DNA from: Thermohalobaculum sp050330995
Lineage (GTDB): Bacteria > Pseudomonadota > Alphaproteobacteria > Rhodobacterales > Rhodobacteraceae
Assembly (NCBI GenBank): GCA_050330995.1
Contig: JBHJHI010000022.1
Location: 1 to 64,000, forward strand
DNA length: 64,000 nt
Direction of reading: 5' to 3'
A model generated the notes under the pieces. The model was not told the DNA's origin. It searched no databases and saw only the letters and a list, made by a program, of their open reading frames with translations. Positions 37,619 to 46,210 of this stretch are shown here, in pieces. The position numbers and the translations under genes are program-made. Numbering within the stretch: the first letter of the stretch is position 1; each line of letters begins with the position of its first letter.

Positions 37619-38246
37619 ATGCGCCTTGCCTTCGCCACTGCCGTCGCCGCGCTCGTCGCGGCCCCCGCCCTCGCCGGCCCCGGCGACGTCCACGAGGTCA
37701 CGGCCGATCTCGTCAACCTGCGGGCGGGGCCGTCCGACGACGCCTCGATCCGCGACCGGCTCGAAGGCGGCGCGCAGGTGATCGAGCTGACCCGCGACGG
37801 CGGCTGGATCGGCGTGCGCGTCGAGGGCACCGGCCAGCAGGGCTGGATCTACGGCGAGCTGCTGGAGCGGGTGTCGAGCGCCGATCTCGGGTCGGGCTCG
37901 GAGGAGACCGCGGGCTTCGGCGCCTACAGCCAGGACTTCGACCGGCTGATGACCCAGATCTCCGACCGCCTCGGCGCCGACCTGTTCTCGAACGTCGCCG
38001 AGGAGGGCTCGACGCTGACGCTGACCCTGTCCGCGCCCTGGCTGCGCGCGTCGAGCCAGGAGGCGCAGGTGATGGCGGCCTCGGCCGTCTACGGCATGTG
38101 GAAGGCCTATCGCGACCAGGCGCCGGTGACGGTGCAGCTAGCTCCTCGACGGCGAGGGCGGCGAGCCGTACGTGACCATCGCCGACGAGGGCGAGGCGGG
38201 ACCGGGCCTCACCGTGCGCGACGTCGCTCGCGGCGGCGAGGGCTGA
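37619..38246 (+). pseudogene. Exported SH3b-domain protein with a 4-base frameshift near the 3' end
   Basis: ATG 37619 follows ACGGGAGA. Signal peptide about 1-19 (ALAG), then a bacterial SH3 domain at about 25-80 (VNLRAGPSDDAS, GGWIGVRV, GWIYGELL) and a helical part to about 172. The frame then breaks at AGCTAGCT (38136-38143): reading on gives arginine-rich nonsense that runs to 38461 inside trmJ. Removing one AGCT restores VTVQLLDGEG...EPYVTIADEGEAG with a stop at 38244-38246. The intended product is about 207 residues and probably cell-wall associated. Either a true recent duplication or an assembly error. Confidence 0.75.
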
Positions 38247-38324
38247 CCCTCTGGCGGGCCGGTCCGGGGTCCGTCCGGTCACGGCGCGTCCCGAGGACGG
38301 GCCGGCCCGCGACCTCGCCGCCTT

Positions 38325-38346
38325 GCCCCGGCCCTCGGGCCGGGGC
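38325..38346. terminator. Hairpin before trmJ
   Basis: Nine-base stem GCCCCGGCC / GGCCGGGGC with tetraloop CTCG between the restored stop of the SH3b gene (38246) and trmJ (38383), followed by TAGAG. Fits a terminator for the upstream gene. Confidence 0.5.
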
Positions 38347-38382
38347 TAGAGCCGGGCATCCCCCGCCGCCCGGAGCCCGGCC

Positions 38383-39123
38383 ATGCCCGACGCCCCCTTC
38401 GTCGTCCTCGTCCGCCCGCAGATGGGCGAGAACGTCGGCGCGGCGGCACGGGCCATGCTGAACTTCGGGCTGGAGCGCCTGCGCCTCGTCGACCCTCGCG
38501 ACGGCTGGCCGAACCCCAAGGCGGTGGCCATGGCCGCGGGCGCGGGGCGGGTGCTCGACGACGCGCGGCTCTGCGAGACCACGGCCGAGGCGGTCGCCGA
38601 CTGCACGGTAGTCTACGCCACCACCGCCCGCGCCCGCGAGATGACCAAGCGCGTGCTGACGCCGGAGGCGGCGATGGTCGAGGCGGCCGGGCATGTCGCC
38701 GCCGGCGAGCGGGTCGCGGTGCTGTTCGGGGGCGAGCGCGCGGGGCTCGCCAACGAGGACGTGGTGCGCGCCTCGGCGATCGTCACCGTGCCGGTGAACC
38801 CGGAATTCGCCTCGATCAACCTCGCGCAGTCGGTGCTGCTCATGGGCTACGAGTGGCGCCGCGCCAGCGCCTCGGTCGAACCCGAGCGTCTCGACACCGG
38901 CCGTGCCGGTCTGGCGCGGCGCGAGGACGTCGCCCGCCTCGTCGAGCACCTGATCGCCGAATTGGACGAGGCGCGCTTCTTCCACCCCGAGCACAAGCGC
39001 GCCGCGATGGTCGCCAATCTCACTAACCTGTTCGAGCGCCAGACGCTGACCGACCAGGACGTGCGCACGCTGAGGGGCGTGGGGCGCGCGCTCGCCGAGG
39101 GGCCGCGGCGGCGCGACGGGTGA
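38383..39123 (+). CDS. trmJ: tRNA (cytidine/uridine-2'-O)-methyltransferase TrmJ, SPOUT family
   Basis: 246 residues. SpoU-type knot motifs: VLVRPQMGENVGAAARAMLNFGL at the N-terminus, VAVLFGGERAGLANEDV and VPVNPEFASINLAQSVLLMGYEW. TrmJ 2'-O-methylates position 32 of tRNA. The C-terminal extension (VEHLIAELDEARFFHPEHK) is typical. Stands alone. Confidence 0.93.
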   Translation: MPDAPFVVLVRPQMGENVGAAARAMLNFGLERLRLVDPRDGWPNPKAVAMAAGAGRVLDDARLCETTAEAVADCTVVYATTARAREMTKRVLTPEAAMVEAAGHVAAGERVAVLFGGERAGLANEDVVRASAIVTVPVNPEFASINLAQSVLLMGYEWRRASASVEPERLDTGRAGLARREDVARLVEHLIAELDEARFFHPEHKRAAMVANLTNLFERQTLTDQDVRTLRGVGRALAEGPRRRDG

Positions 39124-39277
39124 CGCGCTCGCCGCCCGGCCCGCCGCGCCCCGTGCCGTGCGCCCGGCCGCCGTGGCGACCGCGATCCCTTGCTTCGTCG
39201 CCCCCGGGGAGCGCCGCGCGCGGCGCCCTCTAGGCTCCCGAGCCCGTCCCGACCGTCGTTTCGTCGCCGCCGCGGCT

Positions 39278-39616
39278 TCAGGTCAGCGCGCTCTCCTTAC
39301 CCAGATGCTGCGCCAGCCGGTAGTACATCACCGCGCGGAACTTGTTGCGCGTCGAGCGGCCGTATTCCTCGATCACCTTGTCGATCGCCGCGTCGATCTT
39401 CGCCTCGTCCCCGACCCCGAGCTTGTTCGTGGCGAAGCGGCGTACCGCGGCCAGCTCCTCGGGCTTGCTGGTGGCGACGACCTCGCCGTCGGGGTTGTAG
39501 ATCGACGGCCCGCAGGCCTTCACCACCTTGTCGAGCAGCGCCGGGTCCGGCTCGACGCCGAACTTGTCGCGCAGCACGCCATGGTATTTCGCGATCAGGT
39601 CGTCGCGCTTGGACAT
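39278..39616 (-). CDS. DUF2853 family small cytoplasmic protein
   Basis: 112 residues from ATG 39616, GGGAGG upstream. Begins KRDDLIAKYHG and has GPSIYNPDGEVVATSKPEEL and RFATNKLG, recognisable as DUF2853, a helical family widespread in Alphaproteobacteria with a solved structure but no known role. Convergent with trmJ and divergent from ctaA. Confidence 0.88.
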   Translation of the reverse strand: MSKRDDLIAKYHGVLRDKFGVEPDPALLDKVVKACGPSIYNPDGEVVATSKPEELAAVRRFATNKLGVGDEAKIDAAIDKVIEEYGRSTRNKFRAVMYYRLAQHLGKESALT

Positions 39617-39815
39617 GGGGGCCTCCCTGTTGGGGACGGCTATACTGCCGCCCTGCGTCGCGACCCATCCTACAGACACGCGCGGCACGGTCGAGCCGCG
39701 AGATGCCAGGCTCGCGTTGCCGTCCCGGCCGGTGCGGCGACGGGGCGGCGTAGCGGCGCTTGTGAGCCGCTCGCCGGCCCTTTATCTCGCCGCCGAGCAG
39801 TCGAGGAGGCCACGG

Positions 39816-40949
39816 ATGGTCAAGAAGGGCGCCGTCTTCGAGGAGGTCTCGGGTCCGCGGCGACAGGCGAGCGCGCCGGCGCGCAAGGGGTCGGCCGCGG
39901 GCGCGCGCACCGCGATCGCCGCCTGGCTCTGGGGCCTCGCGGGCCTGGTCGCGGTGATGGTGCTGGTCGGCGGCCTCACGCGGCTGACCGACTCGGGCCT
40001 CTCGATCACCGTCTGGGACCCGGTGATGGGCGCGATCCCGCCGCTGAGCCAGTCGGGCTGGGAGGAGGCCTTCGCCGCCTACAAGACCACGACCGAGTTC
40101 CAAGTGCAGAACTCGGCGATGACGCTGGCCGAGTTCAAGCCGATCTACTGGTGGGAGTGGGGACACCGCTTCCTCGGCAGGGTGATCGGTCTCGTCTGGG
40201 CGGTCGGGCTCGGCGTGTTCCTCTGGCGGCGCATGGTGCCGCCGGGCTGGACGCCCTGGCTCGTGGTCCCCGGCGTGCTGGGCGGCGTGCAGGGCGCGGT
40301 CGGCTGGTGGATGGTCTCCTCGGGCCTCGTCGGACGCCTCGACGTCGCCTCCTACCGCCTCGCCGTGCACCTCGGCCTCGCCTTCGCGATCCTCGCGCTG
40401 CTCGTCTGGCTCGCGCGGCGCATCCGTCTGCCCGAGGCCGAGGCGATGCAGGCGCGGCGCCGTCGCGCCGGCGGGCTCGGGCTGGTGGCCGGCTTCGGCG
40501 CGCTCGCCTTCCTGCAGATCGAGACCGGCGCCCTGGTCGCGGGCATCGACGCCGGACGCTACTATCCGGAATGGCCACTGATGGCGGGGCAGTTCTTCCC
40601 GCCCGACGCGCTGTCGCTGGAGCCCGTGTGGCGCAACCTGTTCGAGAACGCGGGGCTCGTGCAGTTCGTCCACCGCATGCTGGCCTACGCGCTGGTGGGC
40701 TTCGGCGCCTACGTCGCCTGGCGGCTCTGGAAGCGGGCCGAGCCGGTCGTGCGGTGGCACGGGCTCGCCCTCGGCGCGACGGTGTTCGCCCAGACCGTGA
40801 TCGGCATCTGGACGGCGGTGAACGCCGCGCCGCTCGAGATCGCGATCTGGCACCAGGCCGGCGCGCTGGTGGTGGCGGTGGTGACGGTCTCGACCGCCTT
40901 CGCGCTGGCCTATCCGCCGGCGAAGCGGCTGCGTCCGGCGACTGCCTGA
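39816..40949 (+). CDS. ctaA: Heme A synthase, type 2 CtaA
   Basis: 377 residues with about eight membrane helices. Converts heme O to heme A for aa3-type cytochrome oxidase. The conserved histidines are in EWGHRFLGR, YRLAVHLGLA, QFVHRMLAY and IAIWHQAGALVV; GLTRLTDSGLSITVWDPVMGAIPP is the family signature. No Cys pair in the first loop, so it is the type 2 form normal in Alphaproteobacteria. GAGGAGG precedes the ATG at 39816. Confidence 0.96.
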   Translation: MVKKGAVFEEVSGPRRQASAPARKGSAAGARTAIAAWLWGLAGLVAVMVLVGGLTRLTDSGLSITVWDPVMGAIPPLSQSGWEEAFAAYKTTTEFQVQNSAMTLAEFKPIYWWEWGHRFLGRVIGLVWAVGLGVFLWRRMVPPGWTPWLVVPGVLGGVQGAVGWWMVSSGLVGRLDVASYRLAVHLGLAFAILALLVWLARRIRLPEAEAMQARRRRAGGLGLVAGFGALAFLQIETGALVAGIDAGRYYPEWPLMAGQFFPPDALSLEPVWRNLFENAGLVQFVHRMLAYALVGFGAYVAWRLWKRAEPVVRWHGLALGATVFAQTVIGIWTAVNAAPLEIAIWHQAGALVVAVVTVSTAFALAYPPAKRLRPATA

Positions 40950-41001
40950 GGCGCCGGGAGGGGCACCGCGCCATCGCGGGATCGGCAGGGCGTGGTCCCG
41001 C

Positions 41002-41703
41002 TCAGCCGCCCGGCCGCATCGGCGCGCGTTCCAGCATGGCGCCGAGCAGGGCCGTCGCGTCGTCGCGATAGGTGTAGGCCCGTCCGTGCAGCGGCAGGAC
41101 GTGGGCGATCCGCGTGGTCCCGAGGAGCGCGCGCCAGCGCGCGGCGAACACCGCGAAGGCCTCGTCGTCCATCCGCGGATACTCGATCCGTTCGGGTTCG
41201 GCGTCCTGCTCCGGCCCCGGCGTCACCGCGCTGTCGCCCGTCAGGAGCGCGCCGCCCTCGCGCGGGTCGTAGAGCATGACCGAGCCGGGGCTGTGGCCGG
41301 GGATCTCGACCAGCTCCAGCCGCAGCCGGTCGAACGACGCCACGGCGACGGGCAGCCCCTGGACCGGCGAGAAGCGCTCGCGCCGGCCGTCGAGGCGACG
41401 ATCGGCGATGTCGGCCTCGTGCAGGAACACCGCGCAGCCGTGTGCCTCGGCGAGATCGTGGACCGCCTCGGCCTGCGCGGCGACGTCGGCGTGGCTCAGC
41501 ACGATCGCCTTCAGGGGCACGTCGAGACCGTCGAGCGCGTCCAGATGCGCCGGCAGCCCCGCGTCGAAGGCGATCGCCTCATTGTCGAGGCGCAAGAGCC
41601 AGCCGTTCAGCGGCCGGCCCGTGCCGCCCGAGGGCGAGCCCTTCTGCGCCAGCAGCGCGATATGCTCGGTGAGCGGCTGGGTCGTCTCGGCGTAGAACTC
41701 CAT
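41002..41703 (-). CDS. Metallo-beta-lactamase-fold protein with degenerate metal motif
   Basis: 233 residues from ATG 41703, GGGAG upstream. Overall MBL layout is clear: AIAFDAGLPAHLDAL, the beta-strand before motif 1 (KAIVLSHADV), IPGHSPGSVMLY, LLTGDSAV and VLPLHG. The first metal motif, normally HxHxDH, reads HADVAAQ (His71 onward), so most zinc ligands of one site are missing while the later His and Asp are kept. Could bind one metal or be non-catalytic. Substrate unknown. Divergent from a thioesterase gene across a 345-base gap. Confidence 0.78.
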   Translation of the reverse strand: MEFYAETTQPLTEHIALLAQKGSPSGGTGRPLNGWLLRLDNEAIAFDAGLPAHLDALDGLDVPLKAIVLSHADVAAQAEAVHDLAEAHGCAVFLHEADIADRRLDGRRERFSPVQGLPVAVASFDRLRLELVEIPGHSPGSVMLYDPREGGALLTGDSAVTPGPEQDAEPERIEYPRMDDEAFAVFAARWRALLGTTRIAHVLPLHGRAYTYRDDATALLGAMLERAPMRPGG

Positions 41704-42048
41704 CGGGCTCTCCCTCGGCCGGGTGCCGGGACCAATCCGGGCGGGGGCGGGGCGGTTCCTCCCGCCGTCGCGTTCGGTCGCCCTTGCCGCGACGGTGCCT
41801 TCCGACACCCCGCATCGTCGCCTCGTCCGGCGAAATCGTGGTTCCGGCGGGAGGGCGCGGCTCGTGGTCGCCCGACTGCGTCGAGCCCGTCTCGCCGTGG
41901 GGTTCGCGACCCCGATCCCGCGGATGACGCGATCGATCGGCAGGACATCGCCCGTCGTCTCGCTCGCCCGGTCCACCGTCGCGTCCCGCCCGCGTTTCGC
42001 CTAACGCTGACGGCCCGGCCGAGCGGTCGGCGAACGCAGGAGGAGCGA
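41704..42048. other. 345-base divergent spacer with no recognisable gene
   Basis: GC-rich throughout. Contains short palindromic runs such as GCGATCGATCG near 41928-41938, but no clear promoter, RNA gene or repeat. A ribosome site AGGAGGAG (42038-42045) serves the downstream thioesterase gene. Confidence 0.4.
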
Positions 42049-42474
42049 ATGGACGAGACGCGCGCGCCGAGGCTGACGGCCGAGGAGGTGGCGGCCTTCC
42101 TCGACGAGGTGTTCCCCCAGGTCCGCGGCGAGATGGCGATCGAGGCGGTCGGGCCGATGACCGCGCGGCTGCGCCTGATGACTGCCGAGCGCCACCTGCG
42201 CCCGGGCGGCACGATCTCGGGGCCGGCGATGTTCATGCTCGCCGACTGCGCCTTCTACGTCGCCACGCTGGCGATGATCGGGCGCGAGGCGCTGACGGTG
42301 ACGACGTCGCTCACCGTCAACTTCATGCGCAAGCCCGAGGCCGAGGCGCTGTGGGCCGAGGCGCGCATCCTGAAGCTCGGGCGGACGCTGTCGGTGGGGG
42401 ACGTGACGCTGCACCAGCAGGGCGAGGCGGTGGCGCATGCGGCGGTGACCTATTCGATCCCGCCGCGGCGCTGA
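42049..42474 (+). CDS. PaaI-family hotdog thioesterase
   Basis: 141 residues from ATG 42049. Hotdog fold with PGGTISGPAMFMLADCAFYVATLAM and TTSLTVNFMRKPEAEAL, the central-helix and strand motifs of the PaaI/YbgC-type acyl-CoA thioesterases; the Asp in LADCAF is the likely catalytic residue. Hydrolyses an acyl-CoA of unknown type. Ends 127 bases before rplM. Confidence 0.85.
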   Translation: MDETRAPRLTAEEVAAFLDEVFPQVRGEMAIEAVGPMTARLRLMTAERHLRPGGTISGPAMFMLADCAFYVATLAMIGREALTVTTSLTVNFMRKPEAEALWAEARILKLGRTLSVGDVTLHQQGEAVAHAAVTYSIPPRR

Positions 42475-42497
42475 GTTGCGGTATTATATTACCCCTA

Positions 42498-42534
42498 CCG
42501 TAAGTGCCGACATGCACGTGCGAAATTCCGTAAG
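42498..42534. promoter_or_regulatory. Paired CCGTAAG repeats flanking a GCACGTGC palindrome, upstream of rplM
   Basis: CCGTAAG occurs at 42498-42504 and again at 42528-42534, 30 bases apart (about three helical turns), with the perfect palindrome GCACGTGC at 42514-42521 between them. They lie directly upstream of the rplM -35 box, where an activator or upstream element would act. The near-palindrome GGTATTATATTACC adjoins on the left. Confidence 0.4.
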
Positions 42535-42542
42535 CCGCGCGC

Positions 42543-42571
42543 TTGACACGATGTGCGCGGGGCGCCATAGC
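42543..42571 (+). promoter_or_regulatory. Sigma-70-type promoter of rplM-rpsI
   Basis: TTGACA (42543-42548), a 17-base spacer, then CATAGC (42566-42571) as the -10. An exact -35 with a CATAG-like -10 in front of a C-rich start is usual for ribosomal promoters in this group. Transcription would start near 42578, about 24 bases before the rplM ATG; GGAGGAG (42590-42596) is the ribosome site. Confidence 0.7.
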
Positions 42572-42601
42572 CCCCGCCGGACAGCGAGCGGAGGAGCCGC
42601 C

Positions 42602-43072
42602 ATGAAAACCTATTCCGCGCGCCCCGCGGACATCGACAAGAAGTGGATCGTGATCGACGCCGACGGGCTGGTGCTCGGGCGGCTCGCCGCGATCGTCGCC
42701 ACGCGCCTGCGCGGCAAGCACAAGCCCTCGTTCACGCCGCACATGGACATGGGCGACAACGTGATCGTGGTGAACGCCGAGAAGGTGCAGCTCACCGGCA
42801 AGAAGCGCCGCGACAAGGTCTACTACCGCCACACCGGCTACCCGGGCGGCATCAAGTCGACCACGCCCGAGCAGGTGCTCGAAGGCCGCTTCCCCGAGCG
42901 GGTGATCCACATGGCCGTCAAGCGGATGATGCCGGGCGGGCCGCTCACGCGCCAGCAGCTCACCAACCTGCGCGTCTACGCCGGCCCCGAGCATCCCCAC
43001 CAGGGCCAGACGCCCGAGGCGCTCGACGTCGCCGCGATGAACCCCAAGAACCTGCCCTTCCAGGGAGCCTGA
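42602..43072 (+). CDS. rplM: 50S ribosomal protein L13
   Basis: 156 residues. Binds 23S rRNA domain II early in assembly. Begins MKTYSARPADI, with KKWIVIDADGLVLGRLA, LRGKHKPSFTPHMDMGDNVIVVNA split across the family core, YYRHTGYPGG and LRVYAGPEHPHQGQ near the end. Followed two bases later by rpsI, the almost universal L13-S9 pair. Confidence 0.98.
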   Translation: MKTYSARPADIDKKWIVIDADGLVLGRLAAIVATRLRGKHKPSFTPHMDMGDNVIVVNAEKVQLTGKKRRDKVYYRHTGYPGGIKSTTPEQVLEGRFPERVIHMAVKRMMPGGPLTRQQLTNLRVYAGPEHPHQGQTPEALDVAAMNPKNLPFQGA

Positions 43073-43074
43073 CG

Positions 43075-43581
43075 ATGTCGGACATTCGCTCGCTCGACCA
43101 GCTCAAGGACGCGGTCGACGCGCAGGACCCGCCCGCCTCCGGCCTCTCGGGCGCCGAGGATTCGCCGACGCCCCGCGAGCCGGTACGCGACCAGTGGAAC
43201 CGCGCCTACGCCACCGGCAAGCGCAAGGACGCGACCTCGCGCGTCTGGGTGAAGCCCGGCTCGGGGCGCATCGTCGTGAACGGCAAGGAGGTCGAGGCCT
43301 ACTTCGCCCGCCCCGTGCTGCAGATGGTGGTCAACCAGCCCTTCCGCGTCGCCAACGTCTCGGGCCAGTTCGACGTGACGTGCACCGTCAAGGGCGGCGG
43401 CCTCTCGGGCCAGGCCGGCGCGGTCAAGCACGGCATCTCGAAGGCGCTGAGCCTCTGGGACCCCGAGCTTCGTCCCTCGCTGAAGGCGGCCGGGTTCCTC
43501 ACCCGCGACAGCCGCGTGGTCGAGCGCAAGAAGTACGGCCGCGCCAAGGCGCGTCGCAGCTTCCAGTTCTCGAAGCGCTGA
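43075..43581 (+). CDS. rpsI: 30S ribosomal protein S9
   Basis: 168 residues. The last 128 are a standard S9 (AYATGKRKDATSRVWVKPGSG, NGKEVEAYF, GGGLSGQAGAVKHGISKAL, TRDSRVVERKKYGRAKARRSFQFSKR as the basic tail that reaches the P-site tRNA). The first 40 residues are an acidic Ala/Pro/Ser extension found in many Alphaproteobacteria. A hairpin core CCTCGC / GCGAGG (43626-43644) downstream may end the operon. Confidence 0.98.
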   Translation: MSDIRSLDQLKDAVDAQDPPASGLSGAEDSPTPREPVRDQWNRAYATGKRKDATSRVWVKPGSGRIVVNGKEVEAYFARPVLQMVVNQPFRVANVSGQFDVTCTVKGGGLSGQAGAVKHGISKALSLWDPELRPSLKAAGFLTRDSRVVERKKYGRAKARRSFQFSKR

Positions 43582-43625
43582 GCGGCGCTCTCGCCGCCCC
43601 GGTCCGGCCCGTGCCCGCCTTACGC

Positions 43626-43644
43626 CCTCGCCTGGAGCGCGAGG
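43626..43644. terminator. Hairpin after rpsI
   Basis: Six-base core stem CCTCGC / GCGAGG with loop CTGGAGC, extended outward by GCCCG / CGGGC across an unpaired 5' stretch. Lies 45 bases after the rpsI stop; no T tract. Confidence 0.35.
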
Positions 43645-43723
43645 CGGGCCGGGGTGCGACCCCCCTCGTCCCGCCGCGCGCGAGCGTGTAGCCTTCGCGC
43701 CGCGGTTGCGGAGGAGAGCTGCG

Positions 43724-44317
43724 ATGCACCGGCGGGCGTTGATCCTCGGCACGGCGGCCTTCGCCGCCGGAGCGGGCCGGGCGGCCTTCGTCGCCGGGGC
43801 GGATCGGGCCGAGGAGCCCGACGTCGTGCCCGGCTCGTTCACGGTCAGCTTCGACGCGAGGCAGCGAACCTTCGTGCCGGTGGCCGAAGGCGTGAGCGGC
43901 TGGTCGAGCACGCCGCTCGGGCGCCGGGTCGTGCTCGTGACCCGTCCCGAGGAGGGCGGCGGCAACGAGCGGCTGCGCCTCGCCTTCGATCTCGTCGGGG
44001 ACGAGTCGGTCCACGAGGTCGGTCGCGCGGAGGCGCGCTACCAGCCCCGCGGCCTCGATCCCCCCTACACCGCCAGCGAGCGGCGCTTCGAGGTGCGCGT
44101 GCACCAGGCCATCGAGACCGAGGAGGGCCGGCTGCGCCTGACGGGGAGCTTCCACGCGCGCATGACGGCCGGCAGCACGCTCGGCCTCGGGCAGGACGAG
44201 CGGCTCGGCAGCATCGCCGGCACGCTCGGCCGCGCGTCCGACGAGCGTCGCGCGATCACGCTGCGCGGCCGCTTCGATCTGCGCCTGCCCGATCTCGGCC
44301 GGGCGGCCGCGGGTTGA
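43724..44317 (+). CDS. Exported protein of unknown function, possible Tat substrate
   Basis: 197 residues from ATG 43724 (GAGGAGAG upstream). The N-terminus MHRRALILGTAAFAAGAG has a twin-arginine pair before a hydrophobic stretch, suggesting Tat or Sec export with cleavage near residue 30. The rest is beta-rich (FTVSFDARQRTFVP, RRVVLVTRP, RFEVRVHQAIETEEG, GSFHARMTAGSTLGLGQD) without a family I can name. Convergent with the P450 gene, only six bases between stops. Confidence 0.7.
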   Translation: MHRRALILGTAAFAAGAGRAAFVAGADRAEEPDVVPGSFTVSFDARQRTFVPVAEGVSGWSSTPLGRRVVLVTRPEEGGGNERLRLAFDLVGDESVHEVGRAEARYQPRGLDPPYTASERRFEVRVHQAIETEEGRLRLTGSFHARMTAGSTLGLGQDERLGSIAGTLGRASDERRAITLRGRFDLRLPDLGRAAAG

Positions 44318-44323
44318 GCGCGC

Positions 44324-45697
44324 TCAGAGCCGGCGCAGCTTGAGCGGCATCCCCGTGCCCGGGCGCAGCGTGAACACCATGCGCGGCTCGGGTGCGAAGC
44401 CCGCCGGCAGCGCGACCGCGAAGCGCGCGAGGATCGTCGCCAGGATCACCTGCGCCTCCATCAGCGCGAACTGCAGGCCGATGCAGACGTGCGGCCCGGC
44501 GCTGAAGGGCAGGTAGGCGAAGCGATGGCGCTTCGCCCTGGCCTCGGGGGCGAAGCGGTCGGGGTCGAAGGCGTCCGGGTCGTCCCAGAGCGCGCGGTGT
44601 CGATGCAGCGCCCAGATCGGCAGGATCACCGTCGTCCCGGGCAGCACGCGCCGCCCGTGGAGCTTGTCGTCGGCCTTGGCGGTCTTGGTCATCATCCCCG
44701 CCGGCGGGTAGAGCCTGAGCGCCTCGTCGATGACCTGGCGCACGTAGGGCAGCCGCGCGAGGTCGGCGGCGGTGGCGGGGCGGTCGCCGAGCACGTCCTG
44801 CGCCTCGGCGCGCGCGCGCTTCTGCACGTCCGGGTCGAAGGCCACGAGGTAGAGCGCCCAGGCGAGCGCGAGCGCGGTGGTCTCGTGGCCCGCGACGATG
44901 AAGGCGAGCAGGTTGTTGCGCAGATCCACCGCCGCCATGCCCTCGCCGCTCTCGGGATCGCGCGCGGCGATCAGCATGTCGAGGAGGTCGGGCCGCGCCG
45001 ACGGCCCGCGCGCGAGGCGCTCGGCGATGACGCGGTCGCCCATGCGGTCCATGCCCCGGCCCTCGGCGTCGAGGAGCCGCGCCGGGCGCGGGATCCACTC
45101 GGGCGCGCCGAGGACGTCGAGCAGCGACACGCGCGCGACGCGCTCGATGAAGGCGGTGACCGCATGCGTCAGCGCCGCACGGTCGATCGCGTCGCGCGCG
45201 CCGAGCGCCACGTCGGCGATCACGTCGGCGGTCGCGCGCACCATCTCGGGGTAGACGTCGACCACGCCCTCGCGCGCCTGCGTGGCCGACAGGCGCTCGG
45301 CGGTCTCGCCCGCGACCGAGGCCATCACCGGCACTAGCCCTTCGAGCGAGCGGCGCTGGAACATCGGCGTCATCGCGCGGTGCTGGAAGCGCCACTCGGC
45401 CTCCGGCGCGGTGAACAGGCTCTGCCCCTCGCGCGGGCGCAGGATGCGCAGCGTCACGTCCGAGCGCGGGTAGACCGCCGCGCGGGTCTTCAGCACCCGC
45501 TCGATCGCGTCGGGATCGGTCACCATGATCCATCGCGCGCGCCGGCTCTCGACGAAGCCTTCGTGGAAGGCCTGCACCGGGATGATGTCGATCAGGTTGC
45601 GCCGTGCCGCGCGATAGCCCGCCCAGAGCGTGAGCGGTGCGGGCGGCGGCGTGACGGTGACGGGCCGGCGCCGCGCCGGCGTCGCGTCGAGGGCCAT
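44324..45697 (-). CDS. Cytochrome P450
   Basis: 457 residues. I-helix AGHETTA (269-275), ExxR in DEALRLYPP (Glu325, Arg328) and heme-ligand loop FSAGPHVCIG (Cys405). WRFQHRAMTPMF is the C-helix motif. It is soluble by sequence, with no N-terminal anchor. Monooxygenase of unknown substrate; the FSxGPxxCIG loop and length of about 450 residues resemble the eukaryote-like class (CYP102/CYP4-like side) rather than the short CYP101-like bacterial type. No ferredoxin or reductase gene adjoins. Confidence 0.94.
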   Translation of the reverse strand: MALDATPARRRPVTVTPPPAPLTLWAGYRAARRNLIDIIPVQAFHEGFVESRRARWIMVTDPDAIERVLKTRAAVYPRSDVTLRILRPREGQSLFTAPEAEWRFQHRAMTPMFQRRSLEGLVPVMASVAGETAERLSATQAREGVVDVYPEMVRATADVIADVALGARDAIDRAALTHAVTAFIERVARVSLLDVLGAPEWIPRPARLLDAEGRGMDRMGDRVIAERLARGPSARPDLLDMLIAARDPESGEGMAAVDLRNNLLAFIVAGHETTALALAWALYLVAFDPDVQKRARAEAQDVLGDRPATAADLARLPYVRQVIDEALRLYPPAGMMTKTAKADDKLHGRRVLPGTTVILPIWALHRHRALWDDPDAFDPDRFAPEARAKRHRFAYLPFSAGPHVCIGLQFALMEAQVILATILARFAVALPAGFAPEPRMVFTLRPGTGMPLKLRRL

Positions 45698-45805
45698 GGG
45701 CTCGGTCTCCGCTGCGGGGTCGTGACCTCGAGCATGACGCTCTCTGTGGGGAAGACAAGCGCGTGGCCGGGGCGTCGACGTCGCGGCCCGGGCGGCGCGC
45801 CGCGC

Positions 45806-45973
45806 TCAGCCGAGCGAGGTCCAGACCACGGCGCCGACGAGCGCGACCACGGCCACGCCGATCAGCACCGCCTTCTGGTAGACCATCGCCGCCGTGCCGA
45901 TCTTGGTGCCGCACTCGGGGCATTCGGTGAGCGTGCCCCCCACGTCGGCCCCGCACTCGCTGCACTTCGCCAT
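45806..45973 (-). CDS. Zinc-ribbon single-pass membrane micro-protein
   Basis: 55 residues from ATG 45973, with AAAGGA upstream. Two CxxC pairs (CSECGA and CPECGT) form a rubredoxin-like zinc ribbon at residues 4-23, followed by one membrane helix (about 31-51). Such peptides are common, usually unannotated, and of unknown function; the ribbon would face the cytoplasm. It is 108 bases from the P450 start on the same strand. Confidence 0.75.
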   Translation of the reverse strand: MAKCSECGADVGGTLTECPECGTKIGTAAMVYQKAVLIGVAVVALVGAVVWTSLG

Positions 45974-46210
45974 GGTCCTCGTCCTTTCGCGGCCGGAGTG
46001 GTGGGCGCGATAGGTAGGACGTCGCCCGCTCCGCGTCACCACGTCGCGCACTGACCCCGCCCCTATGGCGCGCCTGCCTCGTGCGGGCGCCATCGGCTGC
46101 CATGACCGCGCGCCGCGCGGGATTGCGGGCGCCGGCGGCGGGCGATAGAGCGCGGTCCGGGCCGGGCGCGCGACCGCGCCGGCCGCCGGCGCAGGCGAGG
46201 GAGGGCCTCG

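Noticed and set aside
41723..42004. Small plus-strand gene in the MBL-thioesterase gap
   Set aside because: The frame is Arg/Ala/Pro-rich with no ribosome site and no motif; it looks like chance openness in GC-rich DNA.
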